Notes: generated from the sequence alone by a model not told the origin. A DNA stretch of 64,000 bases from Alviniconcha marisindica (GCA_018857735.1 JABMCL010001972.1:83501-147500), one strand, 5' to 3'. Positions 12,310 to 26,920 are shown, counted from the stretch's first letter. Numbers and translations: made by a program.

Positions 12310-13850
12310 AAACTTAGAACTTTTATTTTTTTATTTTAAGAAAAACATCTGTAGGATCCTGACCAAGTGTGCATGCTATATACTTTGAAAAATGCATTCC
12401 ATAGGGTGAGATCTGAAAGTAGGTGCGACAAAAAGGGTTCACCCGGATCAGTGACCTGGGCGACCCCGGAAGAGCAGCCAACATCCTGCAGCCTTGACGC
12501 TGCTGGCAAGGTCGTACGACTTGCATTCAGTAATTTCCTAAAGCGGGGAACTTGTGGCCGTCTTATACTCGCCATGCAAGACTGTACAGCACGTTTTTTG
12601 ACTGGGCGTAAAACACCAACTTGCTCTAAGGTCACGAACGTCGAACGATTCCATGCTGTGAGCAGGGTCGCGAACTTGTGATGACTGGACAGTGCTAGTG
12701 AGGTTGCTTGCTAGTTAGTTAGTTAGTTAGTCAGTCAGTCAGTGGATTTTAATGTCCTGTCAACCACGCAGGGTCACCTTTTGACAGTCAAACTCAGGTC
12801 ATAAGCAGATTATGCACATTTCAAAACTTCTCATAAAATATATATATAAACCCTTTGTCCAGTCAATCAAAAAACCAGTCACTTGGCAAACGTAAAACAA
12901 AATATGCATACACAAACATCAGACGCACATTTTCGAAGAGTTAGTCCCTTCAGCATTACCCCCGTTGAAAGAGATCGCACAGCGTGTAATCGAATCGTGG
13001 TTGATGAAGTGATGCTATGGTGATTAATCAGGGATGCCGCTGGCAAGCTTATCCAGCTCATTCAAGGGTCACAAACTACTAATGACTGGCCTGTTGCGGC
13101 CAGCTGGTGCAACACATAATTACACAAGTTGATTCAGTTCAGCGCAGGTGATCGCCCTGATACAACCGTGCTGGTTGACTGGGTGAGAGAAAAAAAACGT
13201 CAAGTTACTAGTTACAGCGCAGGTGAAGAATTGTTTCAAAATCCACGAGGGGAGGGGGGGCTCTGAAACACCAAAGAGAGAACATTTGACAAAACGGTTA
13301 GACAGGTAAAGAATTTGTTTCAAAAACCACAAATGGGAGGCTGCGTGAAACACCTAAGAGAGAACATTTGACAAAACGGTGAGACAGGTGAAGAATTTGT
13401 TTCAAAAACCACAAATATGGGGATGGGGGGGGGGGGAGGGGGGTACTGCGTGAAACATCAAAGAGAGGACATTTGACAAAACGGTTAGACACAGCGGTAG
13501 ACCAAAATATCAACAATAAATGACTGGCACAACTAAACTCAGATGCATGCAACCCATAACCACCACCAACCGCCCCCCCCCCCCCCCCCCCCCCCTCCTC
13601 CCCGCATTTTAACGTCTGGTCAATCGCATAGGGTCCTTCAGGATAAATTGCAGAGTTCTTCTACACCAGTTCAAACCCCAAGTAAATCACAAGTTAGCTG
13701 TGACCAAAGAACAGTTCTGAAAACGTAATAATATTAATACTGTAATAGGCTAGTGTCGGGTCATTTCGGCGATTCTGATTCCAAACGCCATTGATCACCC
13801 AGACGTAAATAACTATGTACTTGCAAGAGTAAATATGTAAGTTGCTGCTG
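12310..13850. other. Intergenic; loose ~65-100-bp repeat near 13150-13500
   Basis: GAACATTTGACAAAACGGTK and AGACAGGTGAAGAATTTGTT recur three times between 13200 and 13490. GACTGGGCGTAAAACACCAA at 12599 is a dispersed motif also seen inverted near 51005 and 51363. No gene recognised. Confidence 0.5.
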
Positions 13851-13854
13851 GAGC

Positions 13855-13945
<91 letters not shown>
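13855..13945. repeat. (CTGT)n(CT)n microsatellite
   Basis: CTGT repeats followed by CT repeats. Confidence 0.96.
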
Positions 13946-13949
<4 letters not shown>

Positions 13950-14959
13950 AATAAGTTTTTTTTTTTTTTTCAATTTTACACAGACAGTAGTGAATACCAA
14001 CAGAAAGGCTTTCAGCCGCTAAAATCGAGTCCAGAAATAGGTTAAAACAGGGTTTCGCTGTTGTTTTGGTTGGTTCCAGAATTTATGGACATTAACTTTT
14101 TGAGTGCGCGTATAATTATATCGTGTGATTCCATTTGTGCCATGTTGGTTGACGTTTTTACGGCCCGTATTGATTGGTCCGTTCATTTCCAAGTCAGCTG
14201 TTGATTGGACGGTTCTGTGGAGGATGGACTTCAGTATCTTAAGTTCAATTGGATGGAATATTCACCCTGTTGATTATCGTGTGGCGATTGGGATATGAAT
14301 TGTGATTGGGTTTTTTCTTTTCTTTTTTCTTCTTCGGATTCCTGATGTGAGATTGCAAATGACGCACATTATGCGAGAGGGTTTCTGGATGGATGTGTAA
14401 ATCCGGATTGCTTCGTATTTAGTTGAATCTTTTTCCCTCTTTCTCTGTCTGGCACTTCCTTTTTGTTGTTGAGATTCAGCAGAATCAGTTATATGTGACC
14501 ATTTACATATATATGTAATGTAGACCTTCAGTATAAATATAACCTGTGGATTTTTTCTCTCTCCGGTTTTGTTGTTGGTGTTATTTTTTTTTTTTTTTTT
14601 TTTTTAATGGATTTTTTTTTTTATGGATTTTTTTTTTAAAGCGATCTTTGATAAGTTTTCAATAGCGGGCAGTTGTTTTAAAGGTCACAAATAGAGGGTT
14701 CTGGGGTGCTTCTGCTGCGCCTTATTTGCTGGTGTGTTTTGTAGTGTGTCTGATTTCTGTCTCTCCCTTTACCTGTGCTGGTGTGTTTTCTCTTTGCCCC
14801 TTTAGCTGTTCTGATGTGATTCTTCTGTTTGTGGTTTCTCTCTTCTCTTCCCATACTGGTGTTTTTTTGTTCGCTTCCTTCATCTTACCTGTGCTGATGT
14901 GTTTCCGGTGTGTCTGATTGCTCTTTCCTTTACCTGTACATGTGTGTTTCCATTTTATC

Positions 14960-15007
14960 TCAGTGTCTGTCTGTCTGTCTGTCTGTGTCTGTCTCTCTGT
15001 CTCTCTC

Positions 15008-15094
<87 letters not shown>

Positions 15095-15095
15095 C
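14960..15095. repeat. (CTGT)n(CT)n(CAAT)n microsatellite
   Basis: CTGT, then CT, then CAAT repeats (to about 15120). Confidence 0.95.
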
Positions 15096-15184
15096 AATCA
15101 ATCAATCAATCAGTCAATCAGTTGCTTATTCGTGCTTATAATATTTGTTTGTGGCATAGTCGTGCTTATTTGTGTTTGTAGTGT

Positions 15185-15246
15185 AGCAAGGACTGGCTGT
15201 TAGATAGGTCCAAATAGACCTTATGCTACTATCCTTGAGTATTAAA

Positions 15247-15306
<60 letters not shown>
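15185..15306 (+). mobile_element. Retrotransposon 3'-tail-like sequence with CT tail
   Basis: GCAAGGACTGGCTGTTAGAT, AGGTCC...GACCTTATGCTACTATCCTTGAGT-type sequence, TTAAAGTTC and (CT)n. Paired with 22605-22722. Confidence 0.45.
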
Positions 15307-15309
<3 letters not shown>

Positions 15310-16439
15310 GATTGTGTCCTATGCTCCTGATTTCTCTCTTTTCCGTGTCTGATTTCTCTCTCCCCTCTCCTGTGCTGGTGTGTTTGCCGTGTGTCTGATT
15401 TCTCTCTTCCCTCTCCTGTGGTGATGATGGTTTCCCGTTTGTATCTCCCTTCTCCTGTGGTGGTGGTGTGTGTCTGATTTCTGTATCCCTTCCCCTGTGT
15501 TTTTTTTTTCTTCTCTTTTTTTTCTTTTTCTTCCTCTTCTGCGGTCGTAAACCTGCTCTCTGATCCGTGTTCCCGCACGCTGCTGACGTCATACTTTGTT
15601 TCCTCGAGCGCTGTTGATGAATCCATAATGTTTAGCTCTATTACCTTCACAAAGGTTGGATTTCTTTTCGTCTTTTTTTGCGGGGAGGGTGGTGGTTGGT
15701 GGGGGGGAGGGGGGCTCAGGGGGGGTGTTGGGAGAGGGCTCTAATCATTTCAGTCAACCACATCAATACAGGCTGTTCTGAAAAGGAAAAAAAAAAAAAG
15801 CCGAAATGGAAAAACCTGCGGCAAAACAGCCGACCTTTAGCGAAGAGTTCTTGTCTGTTGGAGCATGGACGGTGCGTTTCCGTTTTAAGGGTCGGTGAGG
15901 TAGTTTTTGTATCATCGTACAGTGTTATTTCACCCGTTGATAGGGCTTCAGTCAAAACTAGTAGTAGTGCCTTTGTCTTTTCTTAGCCGAGTGGAAGTTC
16001 AGTTCTGTTCAGCGTGGTATCTGTGCGCCCGGAAAAGCCCATAGGCGCTCCACCCCGCCTTACAGTCTCAGAGGTTTCCCCCAACGCTGCCTTTAAAACG
16101 GTTCCAGTGTTCGTCTGTTGTTTGTTGTTGTTGTTGTTGTTTTCAAACTCAACCTTACAGTTCTCTGTACATGTATACATGTGCGTGTGCCCAGTGAAAT
16201 CTCCATCACCACTGTGTCTCAAACCTTGCCCTTTTCGTTAAAAATCCAAGAGCTAAATCGTCCCGCTCCCGCCACCACCACCACCACCACCACCCCATTT
16301 CCATGTGTTAAAGACCGTTTTGCGTCGTCCTTAACTGTGAAGCCGGCAGAGGGAAAAGGTCATGACGTCTGGCGTGTGCGGACTGGTCTTCTGCTGCTGC
16401 TGCTGCTGTTTCTGTTTCTCATCGCCTCTCTGTCTCTGT

Positions 16440-16735
16440 CTGTCTGTCTCTCTCTCTTTAAAAAAAAAAAATCGTCTTTATCCTTGTGTAATAAACTCTC
16501 TCTTTTTCTCCCCCCTTTCTCTCTTTTAAGTCTTTACTCTTGTGTAATAAAGTCTGTCTCTGCCCCCCCCCCCCCCCCCCCCCCCCCCCGTCTCTCTTTT
16601 GAATCTTTATCCTTGTGTAATAAACTCTCTCTCTCTCTCTCTCTGCCTCCCCCTCTCTCTTTAAAAGCCTTGTTAATAAAGTCTGTCTCTGCCCGCCTCC
16701 CCCGTTTCTTTTTCTTAATCCTTGTGAATAAACTC

Positions 16736-16767
<32 letters not shown>

Positions 16768-16874
16768 CTCCCCCCCCCCCCCCGTCTCTTTTAAATCTTT
16801 ATCCTGTGTAATAAAGTAAGTCTCTTTCTCTCTCTCTCTTCCTCCCCCCCCTAAATATTTATTCTTGTGTAATA

Positions 16875-16934
<60 letters not shown>

Positions 16935-16935
16935 T
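16440..16935 (+). repeat. Tandem array of TTGTGTAATAAAGTCTCTCT units
   Basis: Eight or so units, each with CTTTAT/CCTTGTGTAATAAA followed by CT repeats and a C run. Every unit carries AATAAA. Ends in a long CT tract. Confidence 0.85.
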
Positions 16936-17063
16936 GGTTGGGGGGGGGACTTAATGTGTTGCTTCATTTTTCAGTAGCGAGGTTGAGGCAGTGTGCGTGT
17001 CCCCGTGTTTTTCAAGTGTGAAGTGTGTGTGGGTGGTGTGGCCCCGTGTTTTTCAAGTCATGT

Positions 17064-17064
17064 G

Positions 17065-17127
<63 letters not shown>

Positions 17128-17132
17128 TGCGT
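17064..17132. repeat. (GT)n(GCGT)n microsatellite
   Basis: GT run ending in GTGC repeats. Confidence 0.96.
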
Positions 17133-17739
17133 GACACGAACTGTCTGTGCAAACTATATCCGGTGTGACAATTTGGGTCAAGATTAAGGCTGCCATGAGT
17201 TCATCTATATATTTTGTACATAAAAGCCGGCGTGGTTCTTGGTACTTGTACATTTTTGTTTCTCTCTCTCTCTCTATATATATATCTCTCTCTCTCTCTT
17301 GGGGGTAGGGTGGGGAAGGGGGCCAGAATTTTGCTGTGCATCTGAAGCGTGCGGGTGCTTGTTATTTGCCAGAAACGAAAGGGTGTCTGCACTTTCGCGG
17401 TGCAACCGAATCAGCAGTTGCCACGTTTGGAATCTGGAACTTTTTGCTGTTTTTCCTGTGTAATCAAAATGCCCAACGACGTGGCTGGCGCCCGGGTGCC
17501 AGACCGGACCGGACCGGACCGGACCGGACCAGCAGTGCGTGTGCCTACGTGCCGGTGATGTCTGTGGGTCACTTGCTGTGTCAGGCATGGGGACAGACAG
17601 ACAGTTGTTCTTCAAGGCCGGGCGTGGAGTCTTCATATTTTTATATCTCGTGTTTCACACAAAGATGTCGGTATTACTCTCTGTTTGTCTTTGCCTGCAC
17701 CTTGTCCTTTGTAGCTGCTTTGTTGTTGTTGTTGTTGCC

Positions 17740-17794
<55 letters not shown>

Positions 17795-18834
17795 TGCACT
17801 CTTCGATGTGTGTGTGTGTGTGTTGTGTGTGTTGAATAATAGTCTCATTGGTGATAAGCCTTCATTTGTTTTTGTTTTCCTTATTTTATTTTTTATTTTT
17901 GTTGTTGTTCTTTTGCATACAAGGGGGGAAAAAGAAGATTTAAATATCGTGATGATGAGATTTGCCTGTGCAAGATGTCTTTGTCTTTGTACAGTGAATT
18001 TTAAGATGCACGAGTGAGCCGATAGACTAGATTGTGTCAGGAAAATAAGCATGTGCAGTAATGTATGTGTATGAGGGGGGGGGGGGGGGGGGGTGCTTTT
18101 TTGGGAGAGCAAGTGATCCTGTCTGTACAATGGGGTTTACCTGCCGAGTCAGTCAACCTTTTTTTTTGTCCAATTGAACTGGGTTTACCAACAGAATCAG
18201 TCATCAATTCTGTGTGATGGGTTTTATCAGCAGAATATAAATACGTACGTGCTCATTTCTGTAGAGTGGGTTTTACCTTCAGAGTGAGAATGAGTACGCG
18301 TGTAGTCCGTTCTTAACTGTGAGGGTTCTGGTCTGTTTTCTAAAGCGGGAGTCCAGAGCTTTCCACCGTTTCTCTGTCATTTTAAGGCCTGGCGAAGGTC
18401 AGGCTATAGCTTTGCGTGCTTGACTGACTGCCAAGGGTTTTGTCTTTCTAGTTTATGCCTTCGGGGTTCGTTCGAATTTTTGGGGGATTTTTATTTTATT
18501 TTATTTTTTAATCCTCTTTGAAACAAAGTGACGTACAACATAAGACAGCAATTTGTTGGCTAGTTGTTTAGTAATGTACCCTGATATGACCTTGGCGGTC
18601 AACCGGGCATTAAATCTAGAATGTATAAAAATCAGTCGATCTGATCGTGAAAAGGTTCTCTCTTTTTTTCTTTTTTTTCTTTTCTTTTTCTTTTTCTTTT
18701 TTGTGGGGGAAGGGGGGGGGGGGGGTCTGGGTAATAGTATGTTCAGAGAGATTTGAAATGTATTGCCAGGGTATACCGACTACAAGGGGTTGTTGTTGTT
18801 TTCCATTCGTTCGTTCATGGACACTATGTGTTGT

Positions 18835-19350
18835 TTATTATGACTTGAATGATTGAAAACATTTGACACTATATTGTCAACGATGAACTTGACTCCCTGG
18901 TGTTTATTATGACTTGAATGCTTGAAAAGCCTTGACACTATACTGTCAAACGATGAACTTGACACTATAGTGTTCAATATGACTTGAATGCTTGAAAAAG
19001 CCTTGACACTATACTGTCAAACGATGAACTTGACACTATAGTGTTCAATATGACTTGAATGCTTGAAAAGGCCTTGACACTATACTGTCAAACGATGAAC
19101 TTGACACTATAGTGTTCTTTGTGACTTGAATGCTTGAAAAGGCCTTGACACTATACTGTCAAACGATGAACTTGACACTATAGTGTTCTTTGTGACTTGA
19201 ATGCTTGAAAAGGCCTTGACACTATACTGTCAAACGATGAACTTGACACTATAGTGTTCTTTGTGACTTGAATGCTTGAAAAGGCCTTGACACTATACTG
19301 TCAAACGATGAACTTGACACTATAGTGTTCATTGTGACTTGAATGCTTGA
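18835..19350. repeat. 71-bp tandem array with palindromes
   Basis: The unit contains GACTTGAATGCTTGAAAAGG, CCTTGACACTATACTGTCAA, ACGATGAACTTGACACTATA and GTGTTC, about seven copies at 69-71-bp spacing. ACACTATAGTGT is a perfect 12-base palindrome, and TTGACACTATACTGTCAA is a near-palindrome beside it. Confidence 0.93.
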
Positions 19351-19808
19351 AAAAGACTCGTCCAGTTCGAGAGTCATTCCATGTGCTACGTCATCCGTAC
19401 ACTACTCCACCGAGGGAGGGCGCGCGCAGCTTCTGACGTAATGAATCTGACGTCGGTGTATACGTGTTTATTATTATCACCTTGTGTCGGGGTTTCGAGG
19501 AGGGCGCCCCTTTAAGCTGTTCTACAGAAGCGGGTTGGGGGTTAGAATAAGGGGCGCTTTCCTGGAACCCTGTGCCCTCACTCACTTTTGTTTTGCAAAT
19601 GACCCACTACATGTTCATTGGTTGCTAATGCTATACTGATTGAGAATTATTGACTGACAAAAACAAAATTGTCCTGTGATGAAAGGACAGACTTACGGCC
19701 CGGTCTTTCTGACTGCTGTGTACTGGTCTCTGTGCCAGGCGATGAATAAATCGTGTAGACTTCCTGCGCGGTGTTCTGTGTGTGGTTTGTGTGTGTGTGG
19801 TTTGTGTG

Positions 19809-19814
<6 letters not shown>

Positions 19815-19873
<59 letters not shown>
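19815..19873. repeat. (GT)n microsatellite
   Basis: Pure GT repeat. Confidence 0.97.
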
Positions 19874-19875
<2 letters not shown>

Positions 19876-20004
19876 CCTATTGTGAAATACTGAGGTTGGT
19901 CACGAAAGCACTGGTAACAAATTTAACAGGCAAATAATAATACAATAATAATGAACACTTGCCGAACGCCTCGTTGGCTCGAGATGAGCCCTGAACTTTT
20001 CCCA

Positions 20005-21880
20005 GTGGCAACTAACACAATACTGGGACAGTGTTACAACACAATACTGAAACAATGGCAACTAACACAATACTGAGACAGTGGTATAACACAATACTGA
20101 CAATGGCAACTAACACAATACTGGGACAGTGTTACAACACAATACTGAAACAATGGCAACTAACACAATACTGAGACAGTGGTATAACACAATACTGACA
20201 ATGGCAACTAACACAATACTGAGACAGTGTTATAACACAATACTGAGAATGGCAACTAACACAATACTGGGACAGTGTTATAACACAATACTGAGACAAT
20301 GGCAACTAACACAATACTGAGACAGTGTTATAGCACAATACTGAGACAATGGCAACTAACACAATACTGAGACAGTGTTATAACACAATACTGAGAATGG
20401 CAACTAACACAATACTGAGACAGTGTTATAACACAATACTGAGACAGTGTTATAACGCAATACCGAGTGTCCCAACACAATACTGAGACAATGGCAATTA
20501 ACACAATACTGGGACAGTGTTATAACACAATACTGAGACAGTGTTACAACACAGTACTGAGACAATGGAAACTCACACAATACTGAGACAATGGAAACTA
20601 ACACAATACTGAGTGTTATAACACAATACTGAGAGTGTTATAACAATATTGAGACAGTGGCAACTAACACAATACTGAGACAATGTTATAACACAATACT
20701 GAGACAGTAACACAATACTGAGACAATGGTAACTAATACAATACTGAGACAGTGTTATAACACAACACTGAGACAATGGCAACTAACACAATACTGAGGC
20801 AGTGCTATAACACAATATTGAGACAATGGCAACTAACATAATACTGAGAGTGTTATAACACAATACTGAGACAATGGCAACTAACACAGTACTGAGAGTG
20901 TTATAACACAATACTGAGACAGTGGCAACTAACACAATACTGATGCAGTGTTAAATACTGAGACAATGGCAACTAACACAATACAGAGACAGTGGCATGA
21001 TAATGGCGATTAACACAATACAGAGATAATAACAACACAGTACAGAGACAATGGCAACTAACACAATACAAGAGACAGTGGCAAGATAATGACGATTAAC
21101 ACAATACTTAGACAATGGCAACGAACACAATGCAGAGACAGTGGCAAGATAATGTCGATTAACACAATACAGAGATAATAACAACACAGTACAGAGACGA
21201 TGGCAACAAACACAACACAGAGACAGTGGCAAGATAATGACGATTAACACAATACTGAGACAATGGCAACGAACACAATGCAGAGACAATGGCAAGATAA
21301 TGGCGATTAACACAATACAGAGATAATAACAACACAGTACAGAGACGATGGCAACAAACACAACACAGAGACAGTGGCAAGATAATGACGATTAACACAA
21401 TACTGAGACAATGGCAACGAACACAACGCAGAGACAGTGGCAAGATAATGGCGATTAACACAATACAGAGATAATAACAACACAGTACAAAGACAATGGC
21501 AACTAACACAATACAGAGACAGTGGCAAGATAATGACGATTAACACAATACTGAGACAATGGCAACGAAACACAACGCAGAGACAGTGGCAGAAGATGGC
21601 AACAAACACAAACAGAAATGATAATGCGATTAAAAAGAGACAATGGCAACAACCAACGCGAGACATGACGATTAATACCAACACAGTACAAAGACAATGG
21701 CAACTAACACAATACAGAGACAGTGGCAAGATAATGACGATTAACACAATACTGAGACAATGGCAACGGACACAACGCAGAGACAGTGGCAAGATAATGG
21801 CAACTAACACAATACTGAGATAATGACTAATGCAGTTACAGAGACAATGGCAACAAACGCAGTACGGCTGAGACGATGAC
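20005..21880. repeat. Minisatellite of ACACAATACTGAGACA units
   Basis: Built from AACACAATACTGAGACAGTG, TTATAACACAATACTGAGAC and AATGGCAACT blocks. From about 20990 a longer unit adds GGCAAGATAATGACGATTAA and CAGAGATAATAACAACACAG. Higher-order structure changes along the array. Confidence 0.93.
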
Positions 21881-22039
21881 GACTTCTAGAGAGGCCAACG
21901 CAAGAAACAATACAAAGGATAAATACAACGCAATTGCACGTGCACTGGCATTAAAAAACAAACAAAAATCAATTCTATAAAATATTTACTAACCACCCAC
22001 CACCCACCCGCCCGCAGACCGACACACAAACAATGAAAA

Positions 22040-22470
22040 TTACGCATTTCGTTGACGGAAAACTTTAGTTTTTAGAGTGCTGCTTTTAAAAGATACGAGT
22101 AAAAAATAAATGTAAGCTGGAGAAGAAAAAAGAGAAGAAAAAGTGACAGCTCTGAAAGGCAACAACCCCCCAACCCCCACCCGCACCCCCTCCACCCACC
22201 CGCACACCCACACACACCCACACACCCTTCCTCCGTTCCCCTGCAACTCCAGCTCAACACACGTATATATAATATATCCGAACTAGACTGAATCAGGCTT
22301 TGGGCGTTTCTGTAGTCCACTGAACCTACAAAGGGAAGTAATAGCGCTCGCTTTGAGTGTGCAGTACAAGGGACACAACCGCAAATGCTGGAATCGTCTG
22401 CGATACTGGTAAATAGGGTAAATAAAATCAAATCTGCGAAGGTCGCTATCAGTTAAAACACACACACACA

Positions 22471-22546
<76 letters not shown>

Positions 22547-22600
22547 CATGCCTATATATGTATATATAGTAAATAATGCCTGTAATTTGTATCTGTTCAT
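22040..22600. other. Intergenic with CT microsatellite
   Basis: No gene seen. Contains CACCC-rich sequence (22165-22230) and a CA/CT run (22458-22543). Confidence 0.5.
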
Positions 22601-22604
22601 CAAT

Positions 22605-22683
22605 AGCTTTGCAAGGACTAGTTAGACAGGTTTTTGACTGAACCTAAACTACAATCATTGTAAAATAAAGTGTTCGAATTCGA

Positions 22684-22722
<39 letters not shown>
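22605..22722 (+). mobile_element. Retrotransposon 3'-tail-like sequence with CT tail
   Basis: GCAAGGACTAGTTAGACAGGT, AAAATAAAGTGTTCGA, then (CT)n. A sister copy lies at 15185-15306. The shared layout (GCAAGGACT, TTAGA-AGGT, TAAAGT, CT repeat) suggests a retroposed tail; the class is inferred. Confidence 0.45.
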
Positions 22723-22725
<3 letters not shown>

Positions 22726-23149
22726 GACTGTGATCGGTTTCCTGGGCGAAAACGTTTTTTCTGAACTCATTCAGAGATGCCAACTAGTTCTCCATTTCTG
22801 GTTGTGAACTACTGAGTTCACCCGACTCGGTTTGCATCCAACCGTTGCCCCAGGGTGTGACGCGGGGTGGGGGGGGGGGGGGGGGGCCAGTCAGTCCAAC
22901 TTGCACGTGCAACACGAAACTGCCGAAGTGAGTTCAAGTCCTCTGGGCGCTGAACACTCGACAAAAGGCCTGCCTTAGGGAAAGGTCAGTTCGTGCAGTT
23001 TTTGGTCAGTGATGGTGTGAAAGACGAAGTAAGCCCCAGCTGTCAGTGAGACGTCGGACCCGCAGTTCTGAGGACGAGAACACAACCAAGAGCGAGACTT
23101 GCAAGAACTAGACTTGTCTTCTCAGACAGGCAGCTACACCCAAAGTGAC

Positions 23150-23405
23150 TCATCCGGTTTCTCAGTCAGGAACTGAGACAACCAGGAGCAAAATTTGTCA
23201 GCTCAAAGAGACAACCAAGAGAAAGACTTGTCATAAATTATTAGAAGACAACCAAGAGAAGGACTTGTCAACTGAGGCAGACAACCAATGAGAAAGACTT
23301 GTCATATCAGAAGACAACCAAGAGAAGGACTTGTCGGCAACTGAGGCAGACAATGAGAAAGACTTGTCATATCATAAGACAACCAAGAGCAAGACTTGTC
23401 GTCTC
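23150..23405. repeat. Degenerate ~30-bp repeat
   Basis: Variants of AGACAACCAAGAGAAGGACT followed by TGTC, about six copies. Confidence 0.8.
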
Positions 23406-23469
23406 AGCGGCCCACAGACAACCACGTGCACGTGGAACAAGAAGCAAGTGCAGACACACGCGACACTGG

Positions 23470-24037
<568 letters not shown>

Positions 24038-24339
24038 TTTTTTTCTCTGTACCCGGCATTTCCCTGATTTAGCTCAACGATAATTCTGTATGCACAGACG
24101 GAATTAACTTTTGAAAATTTATTTTAAACATTAAACAATATGTAACTGGCTTAATCTTCGACTGACGAGGGGGCATTCATCCACACGCAATCCGTAAAAA
24201 TTAGCATGCTTAAGCGTCGTGAGTAATGTTGTAACCTCGGTGTTAAAAGTTAAGCTAGAGTAGCTTAGGCTGGCAAAGACCAGATTAAAGGCTTTTAGCC
24301 CGCTAAGTAAATCTGATCACCACACCAACACGCCATAAT

Positions 24340-24560
24340 TATCATGTTTGCGGAGAGATGTATGGGCCACACGGCACGATTTTTCCACGAGGACGGAAGA
24401 TGTCGTGGAGCTATCTCGGGAGACTGCCGCACAGCATAAACATGGCTGGCCTCCAAGCACTAGTTTACGACATCACTCCCCCAATTTTGGAGGAAGGTGT
24501 CGGAAAGCGGCGCTCGGGACCAGTGTCAGCATAGCCCACTAGGCCTGTTGAAGTCCTCTG
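24340..24560 (+). repeat. Possible R1-related fragment
   Basis: CTCCAAGCACTAGTTTACGA, then TTTTGGAGGAAGGTGTCGGA and AAGCGGCGCTCGG match the two ends of R1 with the middle missing. Confidence 0.6.
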
Positions 24561-24589
24561 GCGTAACTCTGCCGCCCGGTCAACCGTCA

Positions 24590-25917
24590 CCACGAAGACA
24601 GTCAACCACCATAAAGACCAGTCAACCACCACAAAGACAGTCAACCACCACAAAGAAATATCAACCACCACAAAGACAATCAACCACCACAAAGACAGTC
24701 AACCACCATAAAGACAGATCAACCACCACAGTCAACCACCATAAAGACAGTCAACCACCACAAAGACAGTCAACCACCACAAAGACAGATCAACCACCAC
24801 AAAGAAATATCAACAACCACAAAGACAGGTCAAACACACAAAGACAGGGTCAAACACGCTCACAAAAACAAATCAAACACACACACAAAGACAGGTTAAA
24901 CACACTCACAAAGACAGGGTCGAGAACACAAAGACAGGTCAGACACACTCACAAAAACAGGTCAAGCACACAAACGCAGGATCAAACACAAAATGACAGG
25001 TCGAACACACAAAGACAGGTCAAACACACTCACAAAGACAGGTCAAACACACAAAGACAGGTCGAACACACTCACAAAGACAGGTCAAACACCACAAAGA
25101 CAGGTCAAACACACTCACAAAGACAGGTCAAACACACAAAGACAGGTCAAACACACTCACAAAGGCAGGGTCAAACACACAAAGACAGGTCGAACACACA
25201 AGGACAGGTCAAACACACTTACAAAGACAGGTCAAACACACAAAGACAGGTCGAACACACTCACAAAGACAGGTCAAACACACAAAGACAGGTCAAACAC
25301 CACAAAGACAGGGCCAGACACACAAAGACAGGACAAACACACTCACTGACAAAGACCGGTCAAACGCACTCACAAAGACAGGTCAACCACCACAAAAGAC
25401 AGGGTCAGACACACAAAGACAGGTCAAACACACTCACAAAGACAGGTCAACCACCACAAAAGACAGGTCAAACACACTCACAAAGACAGGGTCGGACACA
25501 CAAAGTCAGGTGAAAAACACTCACAAAGACAGGGTCGGACACACAAAGACAGGTCAAACACACTCACAAAGACAGGGTCAAACACACAAAGACAGGTCAA
25601 ACACACTCACAAAGAAAGGGTCAGACACACAAAGACAGGGTCAGACACACAAAGACAGGTCAACCACCACAAAGACAGGATCAGACACAGAAAGGCAGGT
25701 CAACCACCGCAAAGACAGGGTCAGACACACAAAGGCAGGTCAACCACCACAAAGACAGGATCAGACACACAAAGGCAGGTCAACCACCACAAAGACAGGA
25801 TCAGACACACAAAGGCAGGTCAACCACCACAAAGACGGGATCAGACACACAAAGGCATGTCAACCACCACAAAGACAGGGTCAGACACACAAAGGCAGGT
25901 CAACCACCACAAAGACA

Positions 25918-25985
<68 letters not shown>
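24590..25985. repeat. Minisatellite of 17-23-bp units ending in (CA)n
   Basis: Units are variants of CAACCACCACAAAGACAGGT and CAAACACACTCACAAAGACAGGT, changing composition along the array. A CA run closes it at 25918-25985. Confidence 0.95.
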
Positions 25986-25989
<4 letters not shown>

Positions 25990-26639
25990 TGGTGGGTGGG
26001 TGTGTTGTTGTTGTTGTTTGTTGTTGGGTTTTTTGTTTGTTTGTTATTTGGAGGGGGCGGAGAGGTATTTTCGCGTGTGTGTGTTGTTGTTGTTTCTTTT
26101 AGTTTTTGTTGTTGTTGTTGGGTGTGTTTTTGTTGTTGTTGTTGTTGTTGTTGTTTTTGGGGGTTTTTTTCTTTTCTTTTTTTCTTTAGTCTTCAACGTC
26201 GAATGCCAATCTTTCCGAAGCGCTGCCTTTACGTACCCGTTAGTCAGTCGACACCTGTTTTTTTCTTTCCCGGCTCTTGTACGGCCACGGTTCAACGCCT
26301 GAAAAGACGGTTCTATAAATAGCAAGCCCCAGATAGAGAATCCGCGCATTTGGACACAATCCGCAATTTCGACGGTTCATCACTCTCCTGCCCGATTATT
26401 TTCACTTTTCAGCTTTCCGCTCAGTTCGGTTTCACGTTCTCCGCCGGCCCAGTAACCACCAGACGCCGGCACACAAACTGATGTTCTTGAGATTTCCATC
26501 TTGGTAGGTTACGTTGCTGGTGCTCCGTTCTGGTACAATCGCCAATGGAAAAATGGGGAGAGCTAAAAACAATACAAAATACAAAACTGCAACTAAAATA
26601 CCAAACACACATTCACTCACAGACAGAAAGACACACAGA

Positions 26640-26645
26640 CACACG

Positions 26646-26696
<51 letters not shown>

Positions 26697-26744
26697 GCGC
26701 GCGCATCACACCCACACACATGCACACACACACGCGCACACACA

Positions 26745-26775
<31 letters not shown>

Positions 26776-26844
26776 CACACCACACACGCGCCAGCACACA
26801 CACCACGCACGCACGCCGCGCTGCACCACCACCACGCACGCACG

Positions 26845-26883
<39 letters not shown>

Positions 26884-26920
26884 GCACGCACACACACACA
26901 GACACACACACACACACCAC
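26640..26920. repeat. CA/GC-rich microsatellite
   Basis: CA repeat with CG and CACG interruptions, adjoining the truncated SINE. Confidence 0.95.

Noticed and set aside
12367..12681. 104-codon + strand frame
   Set aside because: No family resemblance, and it includes the dispersed GGGCGTAAAACACCAA motif.
24497..26322. 338- and 270-codon Thr/Gln/Lys-rich frames
   Set aside because: Translations of the CAAAGACAGGT minisatellite and following CA/GT repeats.
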